From assembly GCA_050084985.1 (NCBI GenBank), contig JBITNC010000001.1, positions 120,776,001 to 120,840,000 of the forward strand: a stretch of DNA of 64,000 nucleotides, in the 5' to 3' direction. The translations under genes and the position numbers were made by a program. The stretch is from Nageia nagi (Eukaryota > Pinophyta). The notes below the pieces were generated by a model. The model was given only the letters and a program-made list of their open reading frames with translations, did no database searches and was not told the origin of the DNA. Below, one piece after another: positions 50,555 through 62,789 of the stretch. Each line of letters begins with the position of its first letter. Position 1 is the stretch's first letter.

Positions 50555-53500
50555 TTTTATTGAGAAATTCCATTAACTCTATATTGATTATAGAGGCATT
50601 ATGATCATTCAAGTATTAAAATTATTTCTCAAAACAAATTAAATACCATGGTTTTATTAATACAATGCTCAAAGTTCAAATAAACTTTATAAACTTTCTC
50701 AATACCTTCAAAGCTCAAATTTGAAAATTATCCCATTTAAAGCTTAGATAAACTTTAAAATTCTAAAACTATTCAAGGTTCAAATTAACCTTATAAAATT
50801 TAAGCTTTCAATATCAATTAAACCTTTACATACTTTTATACATCATAGGTGTAATAATTTATGAATTATTAAGATAATCTACTTTAATAATATTTTCTAT
50901 GGTTTAATGAGGCCATATGACTATTACTAACCTAATAGAGATATTAGTGACGGAGTTTGATTTTCACAACTAAGTATTATTAGAGAAGCTTACACTTGAT
51001 TTTTTCATCCTATTTTTAAACCTTGATATGGATATGTTGTAAGAGCTTGCAAACTATTTCAAAACAATACCTCATTGAAATATAATCTCATGGGCCATAA
51101 TGATCACATGATATGTACATAACAAATTAGTTAGAAGAGTCTACAAATTATTTGACAAAATACCTCATTGGAATAAAATTAATACATTATAAGGGTCTAC
51201 TAATTGTTTGACAAAATACTTCTTTAAACTGTAGTCTTATGGATCATAATGATTGTAAAAAATGAATATGTTAGAAGGGCTTATGAATTTTTTTATAAAA
51301 TGCCTCATTGAAATGTCATCTCATGGACCATAATGGTTTCCCAAATTGGATATATTAGAGAGGATTGTGAATTGTTTGAAAAAATACCTCATTGATATGT
51401 AGTCTCTTATATTGAAATGATCATTGGATATGCATAGATTGATAAGCTGGGAGAGGCAATGAATTGTTTAACCAAATGATTCATTCAAGTGTAGTCTCAT
51501 GGGAGTAATGAATGCATGATATACATAAAATTGATACATTGGAAGGGCCAATGAATTTTTTGACAACATGATACATCAAAGTGCAATCTCATCTATGCAA
51601 TGATCATAGGATATACATAAAATTGATACTTTGGAGTGGCCAACAAAATATTTAATAAAAAGCTTCATCGAAATGCAATCTTGTGAACAAAATGAATGCG
51701 GTATATGCACATAATGGATATGCTAGAAGGACCAGCAAGTTATTTAAAAAAATGACTCATCGAATTGTAGTCACATGGAAAAAAATGAGCACTATATATA
51801 CACAAAATACATACATATAAGAGCTAGTTAATTTTTTGAAAAAAAGCCTCATCGAAATGCAATCTTATGGATGCAATCAAGCATAGAACGAATGCGTAGA
51901 AGGCCTACACATGGTTTAACAAAATCTCATCAAAATGCAATCTTATGGATGCAATAAAACATAGAATGAATGTGTATAAAATCCTACAAATGGTTTAACA
52001 AAAAGCCTCATCAAACTGCAATCTCATGTATTTAAAAAAAAAACTTTTTTTGAGAAGGTTCTATAGACTTTTTTGCAGATGTAATTGGCAGAGCCAAAAT
52101 ATGCAATCCTTTTCCCATATTATTTTAGCATGTGCCATCATGGAAGTTATAGAAGGAGGTATGAACATCTATCAAGGAGGATATGAAAATGTTTTTCATC
52201 AAATGTTGTGATTTAATCAAAATACAAAGGCTACTGACATGACTTGTTAGGAAATTGCACCCATGACTATCACTTCAACCCAACAATTTTTTTATATTAA
52301 ATAGTTCACTTCATTATAGATATAACTTTAGTGTATGGAAAAAATATACTATTTGATCACATGCAATCATTAAAAAAATCCATTTAAAATAAAATAAGTA
52401 ATTTAAAATAAAATGTTTCCACATCTAGATAAGGTATACCTTATGCTCACAGGAAAATGTATTATACCATTACTATGTCTCTCAAATGGTAGAAGATAAT
52501 GAAGGATTTAAATAACAAGAACCTTATGAGATTTTAAAATAAGCACTTTTTTTTCAAACAAACCTAAAAAAATCTAAATAAAACTCAAGGTTTTGGACTA
52601 AGAATTTTAGCACTAGAGGCTAAAATGTTAGAAAAGCACCTAGAAGAATGAAGATATTCCTTTCTTCATGGATCTCCAAAATTTGGAAAAAGGAAAAGCG
52701 GTGTATGAAAAAATAATGATCTTTCTAAGGGTTCTCCTAGGTATTTATAATCAAAGGTTTGTATAGTCCATACAAAAAATATAACTATTTTTCCACCTCA
52801 CATTTGTTTTTTCATGAGGGTAGGGGTTTCATTATTTTGTGGTAGATTTTGACAAATTTATTTGCAATTTCTATATCCTATAAAATAATTTGCATGCCTC
52901 ACATTAGGCACAAAAATGTATGGAAAAGGTTCATCAATAATTTTATACACCTATCATAAAAGACCAAAATGTATGAAAATGATTCCTCTATTATTTTTAC
53001 AAAATACCAAGATAGCCTTTCAACTACCACAAAATACCAAAATTATCTTCATCCCTAATTTTTTTGTTTTCACCAAACCCTTAGAATTTTATTGTTTGTA
53101 AAAAAAATATTCTTTGGTGAAAAATTTGAATTTAAATATTTAAAATATTCCTTCAAACTTAAAAAATGGTCAAGTAATTCAGGATGCACATCAAATTTTT
53201 GGCAACAAATTTACCTGGGGAGACCACCCATCTTGTAAGGTAAATTTTTTTAGTGCACACATGAGAATTATACACATCATAGGAATCAAATATCATGCAC
53301 AATAATTATGATATGCTGCTAAATGATTTATGAAGGTCTCTATGGGCTATCAATGAATCAATGCCAATCATTTCTTCACTCTTACCAATACATTCCTCTA
53401 ACCAACTCATTTTGGTTGCTTCCAACTTGATTCTCATGTTAAGTCAACTTATAACCTATGTAAAAATAATTTTGAAGCCAACATCAATTTGAAAAAAATA

Positions 53501-53615
53501 TTCCATATAATCAATTATTATTAGTCATCTTATGATCTCATTCATAGTTAATTTTTCAAAGGTAATTGAGTCATAATAAAATTTCTAAAGGTATTTAAAA
53601 TTGTAGGTGTAATGG
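49195..53615 (-). repeat. Very long direct repeat, probable 3' LTR of a minus-strand element
   Basis: At least 49195-51415 matches 58140-60355 block for block (for example CATATCCCACATTG, GATGATCATGCTCT, and a TA microsatellite at 50523 versus 59460). Right of 51415 the partner is interrupted by another insertion. On the minus strand a TATA-like TTATAAATAC lies at 52741-52750 and a purine tract AAAGGAGGGAG at 53629-53639, which fits an LTR start near 53615 and a length of about 4.4 kb. LTRs this long are known in some Ty3/gypsy lineages. The boundaries are estimates. Confidence 0.5.
51010..52025. repeat. Satellite-like array, about 12 units of ~85 bp
   Basis: Each unit has a CCTCATTGAAATG-type core followed by ATCTCATGG and then AATGATCA. 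Cores lie near 51071, 51161, 51221, 51303, 51386, 51478, 51560, 51666, 51757, 51847, 51927 and 52008. The last units are the most alike. The partner repeat has five units. Confidence 0.8.
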
Positions 53616-53628
53616 GGTCATTATGTAC

Positions 53629-53639
53629 TCCCTCCTTTA
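53629..53639 (-). promoter_or_regulatory. Candidate polypurine tract of the long-repeat element
   Basis: On the minus strand AAAGGAGGGAG stands out in AT-rich DNA between the internal region and the presumed 3' LTR. Confidence 0.35.
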
Positions 53640-54799
53640 GGAAAAACACAATCCTCTATATTTTTTTATATAATTACCTAAAAATACATATTATGTAATA
53701 ATATAGTGAATTAAATTCTTACATCAAGTTCAATAATATCAAGGGACATTAAGATGATCCAAGTTGAGTCTATGTCAATGGCCAATTGATGCTCAAGTGG
53801 GTTAGGTTGATCAACTACCAAAATTGGTCAACCCCTTCTTTTTTGGTGTTCATCATCATAATCCTTCATGAATTAGGTTAGATACATTAATGTTATCCCA
53901 CCATTGCTATCTACTAACCAATCAACTGTAGATGCCCATTTGACCATAATGTTAGGTTTTGGCTTTACCTTGGGTTACATATCACCCAAGATGGCACTAA
54001 TCCAAAATGTATGAGTATATAATCCATAAAACTATGGGTAAAGCTCATCACCCCTAGAATAACCATCATTTTTAATTATTATTCCATGGAAAATAAATGA
54101 TTGTATCAATATCCTCACTTGATATAGTGTAGATTTATCAACTACTACCCTTCTCTTAAGGTAATATGACTAACCTACCCATATCTATCAATTGGTATCC
54201 CTAGTGGTTCGAGCTCCTATGCCCATATATTGGAAACTCAAATATTGTTAGGAAGTAACAACTTCCTCATCATGGTGTTTTATTTTAAATCTTCATAATA
54301 AAATTATCATTTTTCATCAACTTCATTTTGAATAAATATAACAAATGTATGAATTAGTCTTTTAAATTGCATCTAATCTATCATTCATAATAGATACCCA
54401 CTCAATCTTTCAAAATGTAAAGGTTATCTATAGATAATTTTTCATAATTAGCCATGAAACCATCATATTTCAAAAGTTTATTTAATATCCATCTCACCCT
54501 TATACATGTGAGGTTTAAATAATATCATAGTTAGTTCTTATTTTTTTGATCTAATAGGCATAAATTGGATCATAACCCTTAAAAATCTTGATTCATACCT
54601 TTTATCTTAGTACTTAGATTCACATCAAATAATATCATCATTAATACTTCCATAAAGACTTCTCCTTTCAAGAAAAATATTGACCAATAATAAATGCTAA
54701 TTGTAACATCACATCTTTATTATTAGTCAAACACATTAATAATGTATTCATCATTAATTTATTTATCCCTCTTTGTGCTTAGCATTATTGGGATAAGTT
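53640..54799. other. Internal region of the long-repeat element, no recognised gene
   Basis: No protein family was recognised on either strand, and no YxDD, integrase or protease motif was found. Confidence 0.4.
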
Positions 54800-55720
54800 T
54801 ATCAAGCTTTTTATTTCCAAAACTTGATTTCCCTAAAGGAAGTGCTAATACTCATTAATGCTTTTTTTGATTAGTTTGAACTTGTTCCTAAAGTTCTTGT
54901 TGTCATACAAGAGACCTTTCATTTTCTATTGCTAACTAATTATACTTGATCATTAATATGATCTTTTTTTGATTCAAAGTATCTCTCTAAATCCTAAGAT
55001 ATTCTCTTTGTTCTCCTTCAATAATCAATTGTTTGCATAAGAAAGCATTTTCTATGTCAAACAATATTTTTCTTACTAAAATTTCTTAGTAACACATTCT
55101 TATAAAGTTTCACTCGTATGTAGTACTATTAGATTCATTGTTGATTTATTATCATCTTTCCTACTAAAAATTTATAGCTCAAACTAGAAAGGCAAATAAG
55201 CAAACATTGAATTTTATAACTTTTCTCTATTTTCACACATCTTTAATCATATTTTTAGAGTATAAAAATAAAAATTCAAAAGAAGTATTCATCATAAGTC
55301 AATCATTTATTTAGATCAATTAATAGTTAAAAAAAATGGGGGCTTTCTCCCATTTGGATCTCCATTTGAGGTTCATCTTTCTTTTCACCCTTATCATTTA
55401 GTGACTTCGATGATTCTAGAGAGATCCTAATACCATGTCAAAATAAAAAAATTTCATACCTTCAAGCCTATGTCTTCCATTTTTTTGTTTCCTATAAGGA
55501 GGCACTAAGGTTTGTGAATGCCTATCGTTACACTCTTTGTATTTTCTTGGTCAATTTTTACTCTTGATTGATGAGGTCAATCATCAACCTATTTCGTTCT
55601 AAAGATACAACATTCCAAATTCTTTCACATTCTTCTTTCTTTTCAAATATTCCCTATTATTTCTTCTGCATTCCTTAATTATTATCTTAAAAATTTGTTC
55701 TTCATGATAGTTTTCATCTT
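54800..55720 (-). pseudogene. Coiled-coil-like coding relic
   Basis: On the minus strand broken frames give charged, helix-prone segments: EECERIWNVVSLERNRLMID near 55600, and AFLCKQLIIEGEQREYL then LAIENERSLV near 55000-54900. Heptad-like spacing and the high Glu/Lys/Gln content suggest a coiled coil. No family could be named. It may be part of a structural (Gag-like) gene of the element. Confidence 0.35.
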
Positions 55721-56940
55721 TTCTATTATTCATTATTAGTTATTTGACATACTTTTATACAAGTGATATAATCCTAAGAATTTTAACTAATTAGATAGGA
55801 TTTGGTACCGTACACACAAACTTAAATTTCAATATCGTATTGCACTTTTTTTTCAACTACAATATTTCTCAATAATATCTTTAGTATCTTATTAGATGCT
55901 TTTTTTCAAGATATGAATACTATCTCACCATAATTTCTTGGTATATATTTTAGTGTTTGTGTCTTTTCATCCACTCATAAGAATACTTTTACACACCTCC
56001 TTGCAATTATTATCTATTCTTATTAGAATAAGTAATAAATATATAGGTAGAGTTTTTGCTCTATCGATGCATTTTGCTAGCAAGGCATGGTGATTCATAA
56101 GAGGAATCCTCTTGTAGCGGATCTCACTAGTCCTCCCAATGGAATATAGGAAAATATTATTTTTCATGGGATACACACTTTCTTTTCCTAACATTACTTA
56201 GAGACATTGAATTTTCTTCTTCATAAGGATTTAGCTATTGTTTCTCTATATCCTACAAATAATTTTGGCTATTGTGTTATCACTCAACTTGAAATTGATG
56301 AGCATTTACACTTCATTATTCGATTATTTTCCTATCCTAATTTTACTTGGAGAGTTATTCTCCATATCCCCTATAATTCATTCTTGGTGAGGCTTCTAAC
56401 ATATATGAGTCCTGCTCTATTTCACCCAAGGAAAGTTTAGGACCCCTTGCTTTTTTATGGATGCTTTGGCAACAATATTTACCTTGTGAGACTACCTACT
56501 CCATGATTTCTAGTAGATTCTTTCCCATATATTTTCATCATTCTATCACTTTTGAGCTATATCTTGAAATATGATAGCTTTTATTCCAAAATATCCTACA
56601 TATAGTATGTCTAATCAGGCTTCAAAATCCTTTGATTCTGATTTATCCATTAATAAATTTTATTATGTAGAATTAGAGTTAACTGATTTAGAATGACTAT
56701 CCATCGGGTTTATCTATGGAATCTAAAATTCTAATCAATAATGATGTAAAAGAATCCCTCTTTAGGGTGAAATCCTAGTCATTTATAAGTTATCCACTTG
56801 GCTTATTAGTGGAACTTTTTATGTGCTTATTAAATAAAGTAACAAAAATATTTATAATACATAAGATTTTGATTATATTCATTGAATAGAGCTAGTACAT
56901 AAAGGGTGAACATTACATTATGGAAGGATTTAGTTTTATT
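55721..56940. other. Unassigned stretch with two facing short open frames
   Basis: A minus-strand frame at 56194-55967 (SIGRTSEIRYKRIPLMNHH) and a plus-strand frame at 56207-56440 (HLHFIIRLFSYPNFTWRVIL) look more protein-like than their surroundings in composition, but neither resembles a family I know. Neither has a clear start or an intact continuation. Confidence 0.3.
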
Positions 56941-58000
56941 TAATACATATAGAAATCCTTCCCTTCCATTTGCTCTTAATTACTAGCTATATTTTCTTCC
57001 TCATTAAGCATTTTTTCAAGTTCTTCATCTAATATTGAAATCTTCTTTCTCATTTCACAAAGATAGTTAATGATTTCAAGAGTGATGGTAGGCACATTCC
57101 TACCATAAAAGAGATGAAAATCCCTTTTTGCACTTGGTTTCTTGATTGTCTCAATGTTTTCTTTAGCTTGAGTGGTTACTTCATGTGGCTTTTTTCTTTC
57201 CCTTTTATTTTAGTATATATAAGAAGTTTTGAAGGGTTATATCACCTTCCAAATATACAAAGTTTTTGGTGGCTTTCTCTTTTATCTTCTTTCAACATTT
57301 CTTTCCTTTTCATGATCTCTTTCTTCCTATCATACTCTAGTAGACAAAACATACATTTAAGATATATTTTAAATATCTATGTCATATCACCATGCTCAAA
57401 GCTAAATGAGAATTTTATTGAAATCATCTTTCATTACATAATATACTAAAGCATTTAGTTGGGTCTAGTCCATTATATATTCTAGTCCTTTGAGGAAACA
57501 TAGTTCTTCTATATGTACATTAGCACCCATTAAGTTCAATCTTTCTATCATCATTCATAAATTCATTTCATGATTTGGCCTAATAGTAGGTGGTGGTGTT
57601 ATCTAAATTAGGTTTTCTTCTATATAAAGGAGAATTGCACTTTTGAAATTTATAATTTCTTCAAGCACACTTTCTCCATCTGAATCATCATGAAGAGTTT
57701 TTGTTTCACTTATAATGTCTTTCCCAAAGATAACTTCTTCTGCAAATCTATTTTGTTCAACTAAGGGTCTTGAATCTTGATTTATCTTAGATATTCATTT
57801 CTCTTAGAGATCTGGTTCCTATTTTATTCTACTTGGGGAATATATCTCTCTCTAGATATTTTGGATAGTTCCTAGGATTTGATCCTTTACAATTTAGCTA
57901 TATCCCTTTTAAGCCTCAAAGTATCATTTACTGAAGTATCCCATAATCTATAAAATTAAATTTCATCTTTAATATTGTATAATATATCAGATTTAATGGG
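56941..58000 (-). pseudogene. Helix-rich coding relic downstream of the primer-binding site
   Basis: Reading down from 58000, segments such as LRLKRDIAKL, AEEVIFGKDIISETKTLHDD, LEEIINFKSAILLYIEENLI and ITLEIINYLCEMRKKISILD can be read, ending in a stop near 56985. They are interrupted by stops and shifts. Position just inside the presumed 5' LTR suggests a Gag-like protein. No zinc knuckle, protease or RT was seen. The hydrophobic plus-strand frame at 57114-57449 is the shadow of this region. Confidence 0.4.
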
Positions 58001-58113
58001 AAACTAAGTCCAAGACAAACCCATCTCAATGTTTCTATAGTTTCTTACAAAATAAGAGATAATAAGTTAGGTCTATTTGTTATTTACTACTTTACCCTAG
58101 TTCATAACTAACA

Positions 58114-58128
58114 CTTACTTTGATACCA
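58114..58128 (-). promoter_or_regulatory. Candidate primer-binding site (initiator tRNA-Met type)
   Basis: On the minus strand TGGTATCAAAGTAAG resembles TGGTATCAGAGC at its first positions and lies at the inner edge of the right-hand long repeat, as expected for a minus-strand element. Confidence 0.45.
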
Positions 58129-58130
58129 AT

Positions 58131-60361
58131 ATAACTCATACTGAATGACTAAATTTTAGACCTTTTTTTAATAATTAACTCCTATGTGGGAATCATTATT
58201 CATGAACACATATCCCACATTGATGATACATTTTTTTTCCTCATACTATATCTAGATATCACCATCCCTAGTTAAGTACAAGGGCACATTCACCATGCAA
58301 GCCCACCTCATTTACATGTGGTTTTCTATGATGATCATGCTCTAGTTTTACTTGAGTAGCATATACTTTCACATGCATATACTATTTTGAATTTTAGAGT
58401 AATTTTTTAACATATAACCTTGGTCTAGGTTTTATAGCTTATTAATGCACCTAATCTATTCATCTCATGATTGCTATTATATCCCATATTACCTAAACTT
58501 ATTTATTTAGCCTTATATAATTCTTGTAATTCTTTCAACACATGTTAAAAGTGTCATGCATCCTATTTTCTTCTAGAAGGGATTTGACTAAGTTTCTTAT
58601 CCTAAATATTTTATTATCCCTTAATTATTTACTTTTAATTATTCATTTATTTGTAAACATACCCTTAGATTTGCTCACTTAAACCCTAACAATTATTTTG
58701 AGTGTGAGTTATGTACTTGAACATCTTTGTTACTTGTCATATTAAGGATATCTATATTTGAACACAATCTATTATTTCAATGGTCTAGTGAATATTCTCT
58801 AGGGTAATTTTCCTTTGCCATTAATATATCCATAACAATAATGAGTACATTATGATTCTTGTATAATAGTTGTATGAAAAAACATAAACATGGGATGTAA
58901 TAAATTATAATTAATGTAAATTTTCATGCATATGTTCGCTACTTGCCCTAGTACCTCTTTGGTACTTAATTAAATTTAATTCTCTCATGCCTTAACTTAC
59001 ATCATGAATATATCAAAATAATGAAACTAATATTAATTTATCATTTATTACATACAACACATTAATTATGTAGTTTACATCCAATAAGCATTATTACATG
59101 TAAAATCTTTGTTTCATATTCATCTGGTGTATCTTCATGTCATCCTCTTTTTGCTTGTACATCTTAAGGTTCCAAGAGTGGCTGGTATTAAGTACTAAAA
59201 AAGGTTTTTTGAGAAATTGAGGATCAGGATAGCTCTTTTTATGACCATAATGCATCCTACCCTAAATGCACCATATCTCATACATTATTTTAAACAATTT
59301 CATACAAGGGTACCACAATTAACTAAGTTATACTCTATTTGTGATCTTAGTAGGCTTTACACTTTCTCTAAAGCTACCTCCTTTCCTTGATCATAGAGTA
59401 ATATTTTATCCAAAATAATATATTTTTAAGGAAGTACTCAAATTCAAAGAATTATAATTATATATATATATATCCTCAAATAAAGTTCCACTATACTTTT
59501 ATTGAGAAATTCCATCAACTCTATATTAATTATAGAGGCATTATGATCATTCAAGTATTAAAATTATTTCTCAAAACAAATTAAATACCATGGTTTTATT
59601 AATACAATGCTAAAAGTTCAAATAAGCTTTATAAACTTTCTCGATACCTTAAAAGCTCAAATTTGAAAATTATGCCATTCAAAACTTAGATAAATAATAT
59701 AATTTTAAAATTATTCAAGGTTCAAATTAACCTTATAAAAGTTAAGCTTCCAATCTCAATAAAACCTTTACATACTTTTATACACCATAGGTGTAATAAT
59801 TTATGGGTTATTAAGATAATCTACTTTAATAATGTTTTCTAAGGTTTAATGAGGCCATTATAACTATTACTAACCTGATCGAGAAATTAGTGATGAAGTT
59901 TGATTTTCACAGCTACACATTATTGGAGAAGCTTATACTTGATTTTTTCCTCCTATTTTTTTATACCTTGGGATGGATATGTTGGAAAAGCTTATGAAAT
60001 GTTTGATAAAATACCTCATAAAAATATAATCTCATGGGCTGCAATGATCACATGATATGTATAAAATACATTCATTAAAAAGGTCTATTAATTGTTTGAA
60101 AAAATACCTCATAAGAATGCAATGAATACATTAGAAGGGTCTATGAATTTATTGACAAAATGCCTCATCAAAATATAGTCTCATGGATCATAATGATTAG
60201 AAAAAATGAATATGTTATAAGGGCTAGTGAATTTTTAAAAAAAATGCCTCATCAAAAATCATCTCATAGACAGTAATGGCCGCTCAATCTAGATACGTTA
60301 GAAGGGTCCATGAATTGTTTGATAAAATACCTCATTGATATACAGTCTCTTAGATTGAAAT
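58131..60361 (-). repeat. Very long direct repeat, probable 5' LTR, interrupted
   Basis: It is the partner of 49195-51415 and breaks off at 60361 exactly where a gypsy-type LTR starts. The rest should lie beyond the inserted element, right of the window. Confidence 0.6.
59990..60350. repeat. Satellite-like array, five units of ~85 bp
   Basis: It has the same unit as 51010-52025, with CCTCAT cores near 60010, 60095, 60165, 60247 and 60329. The array is cut by the insertion at 60362. Confidence 0.75.
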
Positions 60362-60990
60362 TGTATATGGCTTAAAAATGATTTATTATTTATTTAATAA
60401 ATCATATTTAGAGTTATTAAATGATTTAAAAGGAAATAATGTATAAATCAAAATAAAATGCTATTATTTTACAAATACCATGTGTAAGGACCAATGTATT
60501 ATCATATACAATGCATAATATTTTAAATTATCTTGAATATTGAAAAGATTATTATTATTTCTATGTGTCAACTTTCACTCTATTTTTGTTTCTTGTAGGT
60601 ATAAATACAAGAGGAGAATGTTAACATCCCTTTCAAATCTCTCTGATAGGTGGTTGTCTCAAACATCAAACTTACAGTGTCTCTTGAAGCCACATATATT
60701 GAGAATTTTTTATACTCTCTAAGCTCTATTATCTCTCTCTTATGCAACACATAGAACTACTAATCCAACACTATCAGTGGTGTGCCACTTCTACGTAGCT
60801 AGTGGTGTGTGCCTTCTAGATCGGGAGGTTCAAATTTTGGGGAATGAATCATGGTACTATTTTAGAGATATTTATTATGAGTTTGTATAAAGTTTTATTG
60901 TAATCCTATAAATATAAATATTTTTATTACTCTTGAGGATTGTACACACATTGGCTACTTGCTCATTCTATCTCAGGTTTATATGTTTCA
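60362..60990 (+). repeat. 5' LTR of the second PMD element, 3' end lost
   Basis: It starts TGTATATGGC and shares the TTTATTATTTATTTAATAAA block, the GATAGGTGGTTGTC segment and the GGTATAAATAC TATA-like site (about 60599) with the LTRs at 33913 and 41922. It ends near 60990, about 130 bp before the other copies do. Confidence 0.75.
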
Positions 60991-61004
60991 TGAAGGAGAT
61001 GATG

Positions 61005-61005
<1 letters not shown>

Positions 61006-61036
<31 letters not shown>
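61006..61036. repeat. T20-A11 homopolymer junction
   Basis: Twenty T followed by eleven A mark the point where LTR sequence is joined to the gag coding region. Confidence 0.9.
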
Positions 61037-61049
61037 TTAACAAGTAGAA

Positions 61050-61970
61050 TTCTTTCTAAAAAGATTACAAGGAAAAAGTATTAAATTTACAAATTTTTAT
61101 GGTTTGAAAAATCCTAGAATGCATATTAGAAAATTTCAAGAAGAATCTATGGAATATATGCATGATAGAGATCTCCTTGCTAAATTGTTCTTGCATAGTT
61201 TGAAAGATGATGCATTGAAATGGTATTTTCTTCTTCTTGAAAAGAGTATTGATATATATGAGGATTTGGTTCATAAATTTATACAATATTTCAAATATAA
61301 TATTTCTAAAAAATTTCATTTCAAAGATTTGTGCAAAATTAAGCAATGGCCTAATCAATTTGTCCATGATTTTGTGAAAATATGGAAACATACTACCAAC
61401 CAAATTACTATGCCTGACTAAGATTTGAAAGATACATTTGCAAATACTTTGTTATATGTGTATAATATTTTGGTTATCTCTAATTATGATATGACATTAG
61501 GTGAAATGATGGATGTCTTGTTCAAAAAAGAGGAAGTATTAAAAAATTATATGCTATGCATAGTCACAAACCTATAACATATGATAAAAAGGTATGTAAT
61601 CCTAACATTGATAAGAAAACTAAGGTGAATAATGTTGATCATAAGCATAAGGCTAATCCTAAAGCTAAAATAAAGTTTACACCATTGAATGATATTGTTG
61701 ATAATATTCTCAATGTTTTAATCAAACAAGATCTTATTGAGCTTCCACCCATTGTTGAACCTAAGTTTCCTAATGGTGTACCTAAGAATTTTAGGTATGA
61801 AGAATTTTGCAAATATCATAGGGTACTAGGAACAATTATTAAGGACTTCTTTGATAAGAAGGCTATTAAAATGGATGATCATACTAACACTTCTAAGGAT
61901 GAAGATGGACCTATACATATGAATAATGACTAGCTTGGGATGTTCACAAATCCTTTAGTTCCTACATAAC
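61050..61970 (+). pseudogene. Gypsy-type gag relic of the second PMD element
   Basis: This is the best preserved Gag in the window. The core is at 61104-61421: FLHSLKDDALKWYFLLLEKS, YEDLVHKFIQYF, CKIKQWPNQFV, KIWKHT. A basic linker follows, and then 61556-61933 with DIVDNILNVLIKQDLIELPP, EPKFPNGVPKNF and CKYHRVLG, where a final Cys of a Cys-His segment has become Phe. The N-terminal ~400 codons present in the first copy are missing. A stop at 61419 and a frameshift near 61540 split it. No pol follows. The opposite-strand frame at 61065-61403 is a shadow. Confidence 0.8.
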
Positions 61971-62785
61971 CAAGAGGCTACATAGGCAATGTAAGTACTT
62001 CAAATTATTTGAAATATTATTTTTCTATCAAAAATAGGTGCAAATATGGAAAACCAAAATGTGGAACATAAGGAACAAAAATGGATGCTACTAACGATGT
62101 ACACCATTGTTCATATGTCATCCATGGAGTGGAAAAAGCAAAAGTAAAGGTGCCTCTTTTCATTCCTACCTCTACAAAATGTGTTTGGGTCATAACAATG
62201 TCCCAAGTACATTATTGGTTAAAATTTAAAATTTCACCTATAGTGTATATTAGTTAGGTTGTTTATTTTCCTAGCCATTGAGAATTTTTGTCAATCGCAT
62301 GCATGTGTTTATTAATTTTTATGCCTTATGGAAAATTAATCTTGCACTATTTCTGCATCTTCCCATTTGTTTTATTATTTCTCATGCTGCTAGCAATGTA
62401 CCTCCTCTATTTTATACAACCAACAACATACATTTCCTAGGATAGAATGTAAACCAATAGTATTTCATTGATCCTTAAGGTGTTTTAAATTCATTAGATT
62501 GGTTACATGATGGTTTTCATATTGTTATTAAGAAAAAATGATCGTATGTTTGAAATGATTTCAATTGGTCTTTTAGTACCTAGCTTGTAGGAGAATTGTT
62601 TATTTTTCTTAAATAAGATTGCTTAGAGGTTTGATAATGTTTATTTAATACTACATAGATTAGATTGAATTTCATTTTTATCTATGTTCATTTACAATCA
62701 AACTTGTTGCATGCATTATCTTTGTAAGAAAATATTAAAATGAATTGTGTGCTCATCTTGTTTTTCAAACACATTAAGTAAAAAA
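61971..62785 (+). other. Noncoding spacer between gag and the antisense gene, second copy
   Basis: No gene was seen. It corresponds to 37100-37760 of the first copy. Confidence 0.5.
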
Positions 62786-62789
62786 CTAA

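Noticed and set aside
46918-52025. Regularly spaced repeats that might suggest a CRISPR-like array
   Set aside because: Repeats are long, diverged and directly abutting, with no short identical repeats separated by unique spacers. The surroundings are plant retroelements.
53203-53230. TTTTTGGCAAC...TGGGGAG, resembling the primer-binding site of Tat/Ogre elements
   Set aside because: Several extra bases break the motif, and the TATA site, purine tract and coding relics all indicate that this element runs on the minus strand.
57114-57449. Hydrophobic 111-codon plus-strand frame that could suggest a membrane protein
   Set aside because: The minus strand carries Lys/Glu-rich coding relics; their complement is naturally rich in Phe, Leu and Ser codons.
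53640-58110. Possible endogenous pararetrovirus, suggested by the Met-type primer-binding site
   Set aside because: No reverse transcriptase, movement or coat protein motif was seen, and the long flanking direct repeats fit an LTR element better.
61065-61403. 112-codon minus-strand frame
   Set aside because: It lies exactly opposite the well-supported gag frame and resembles no protein family.
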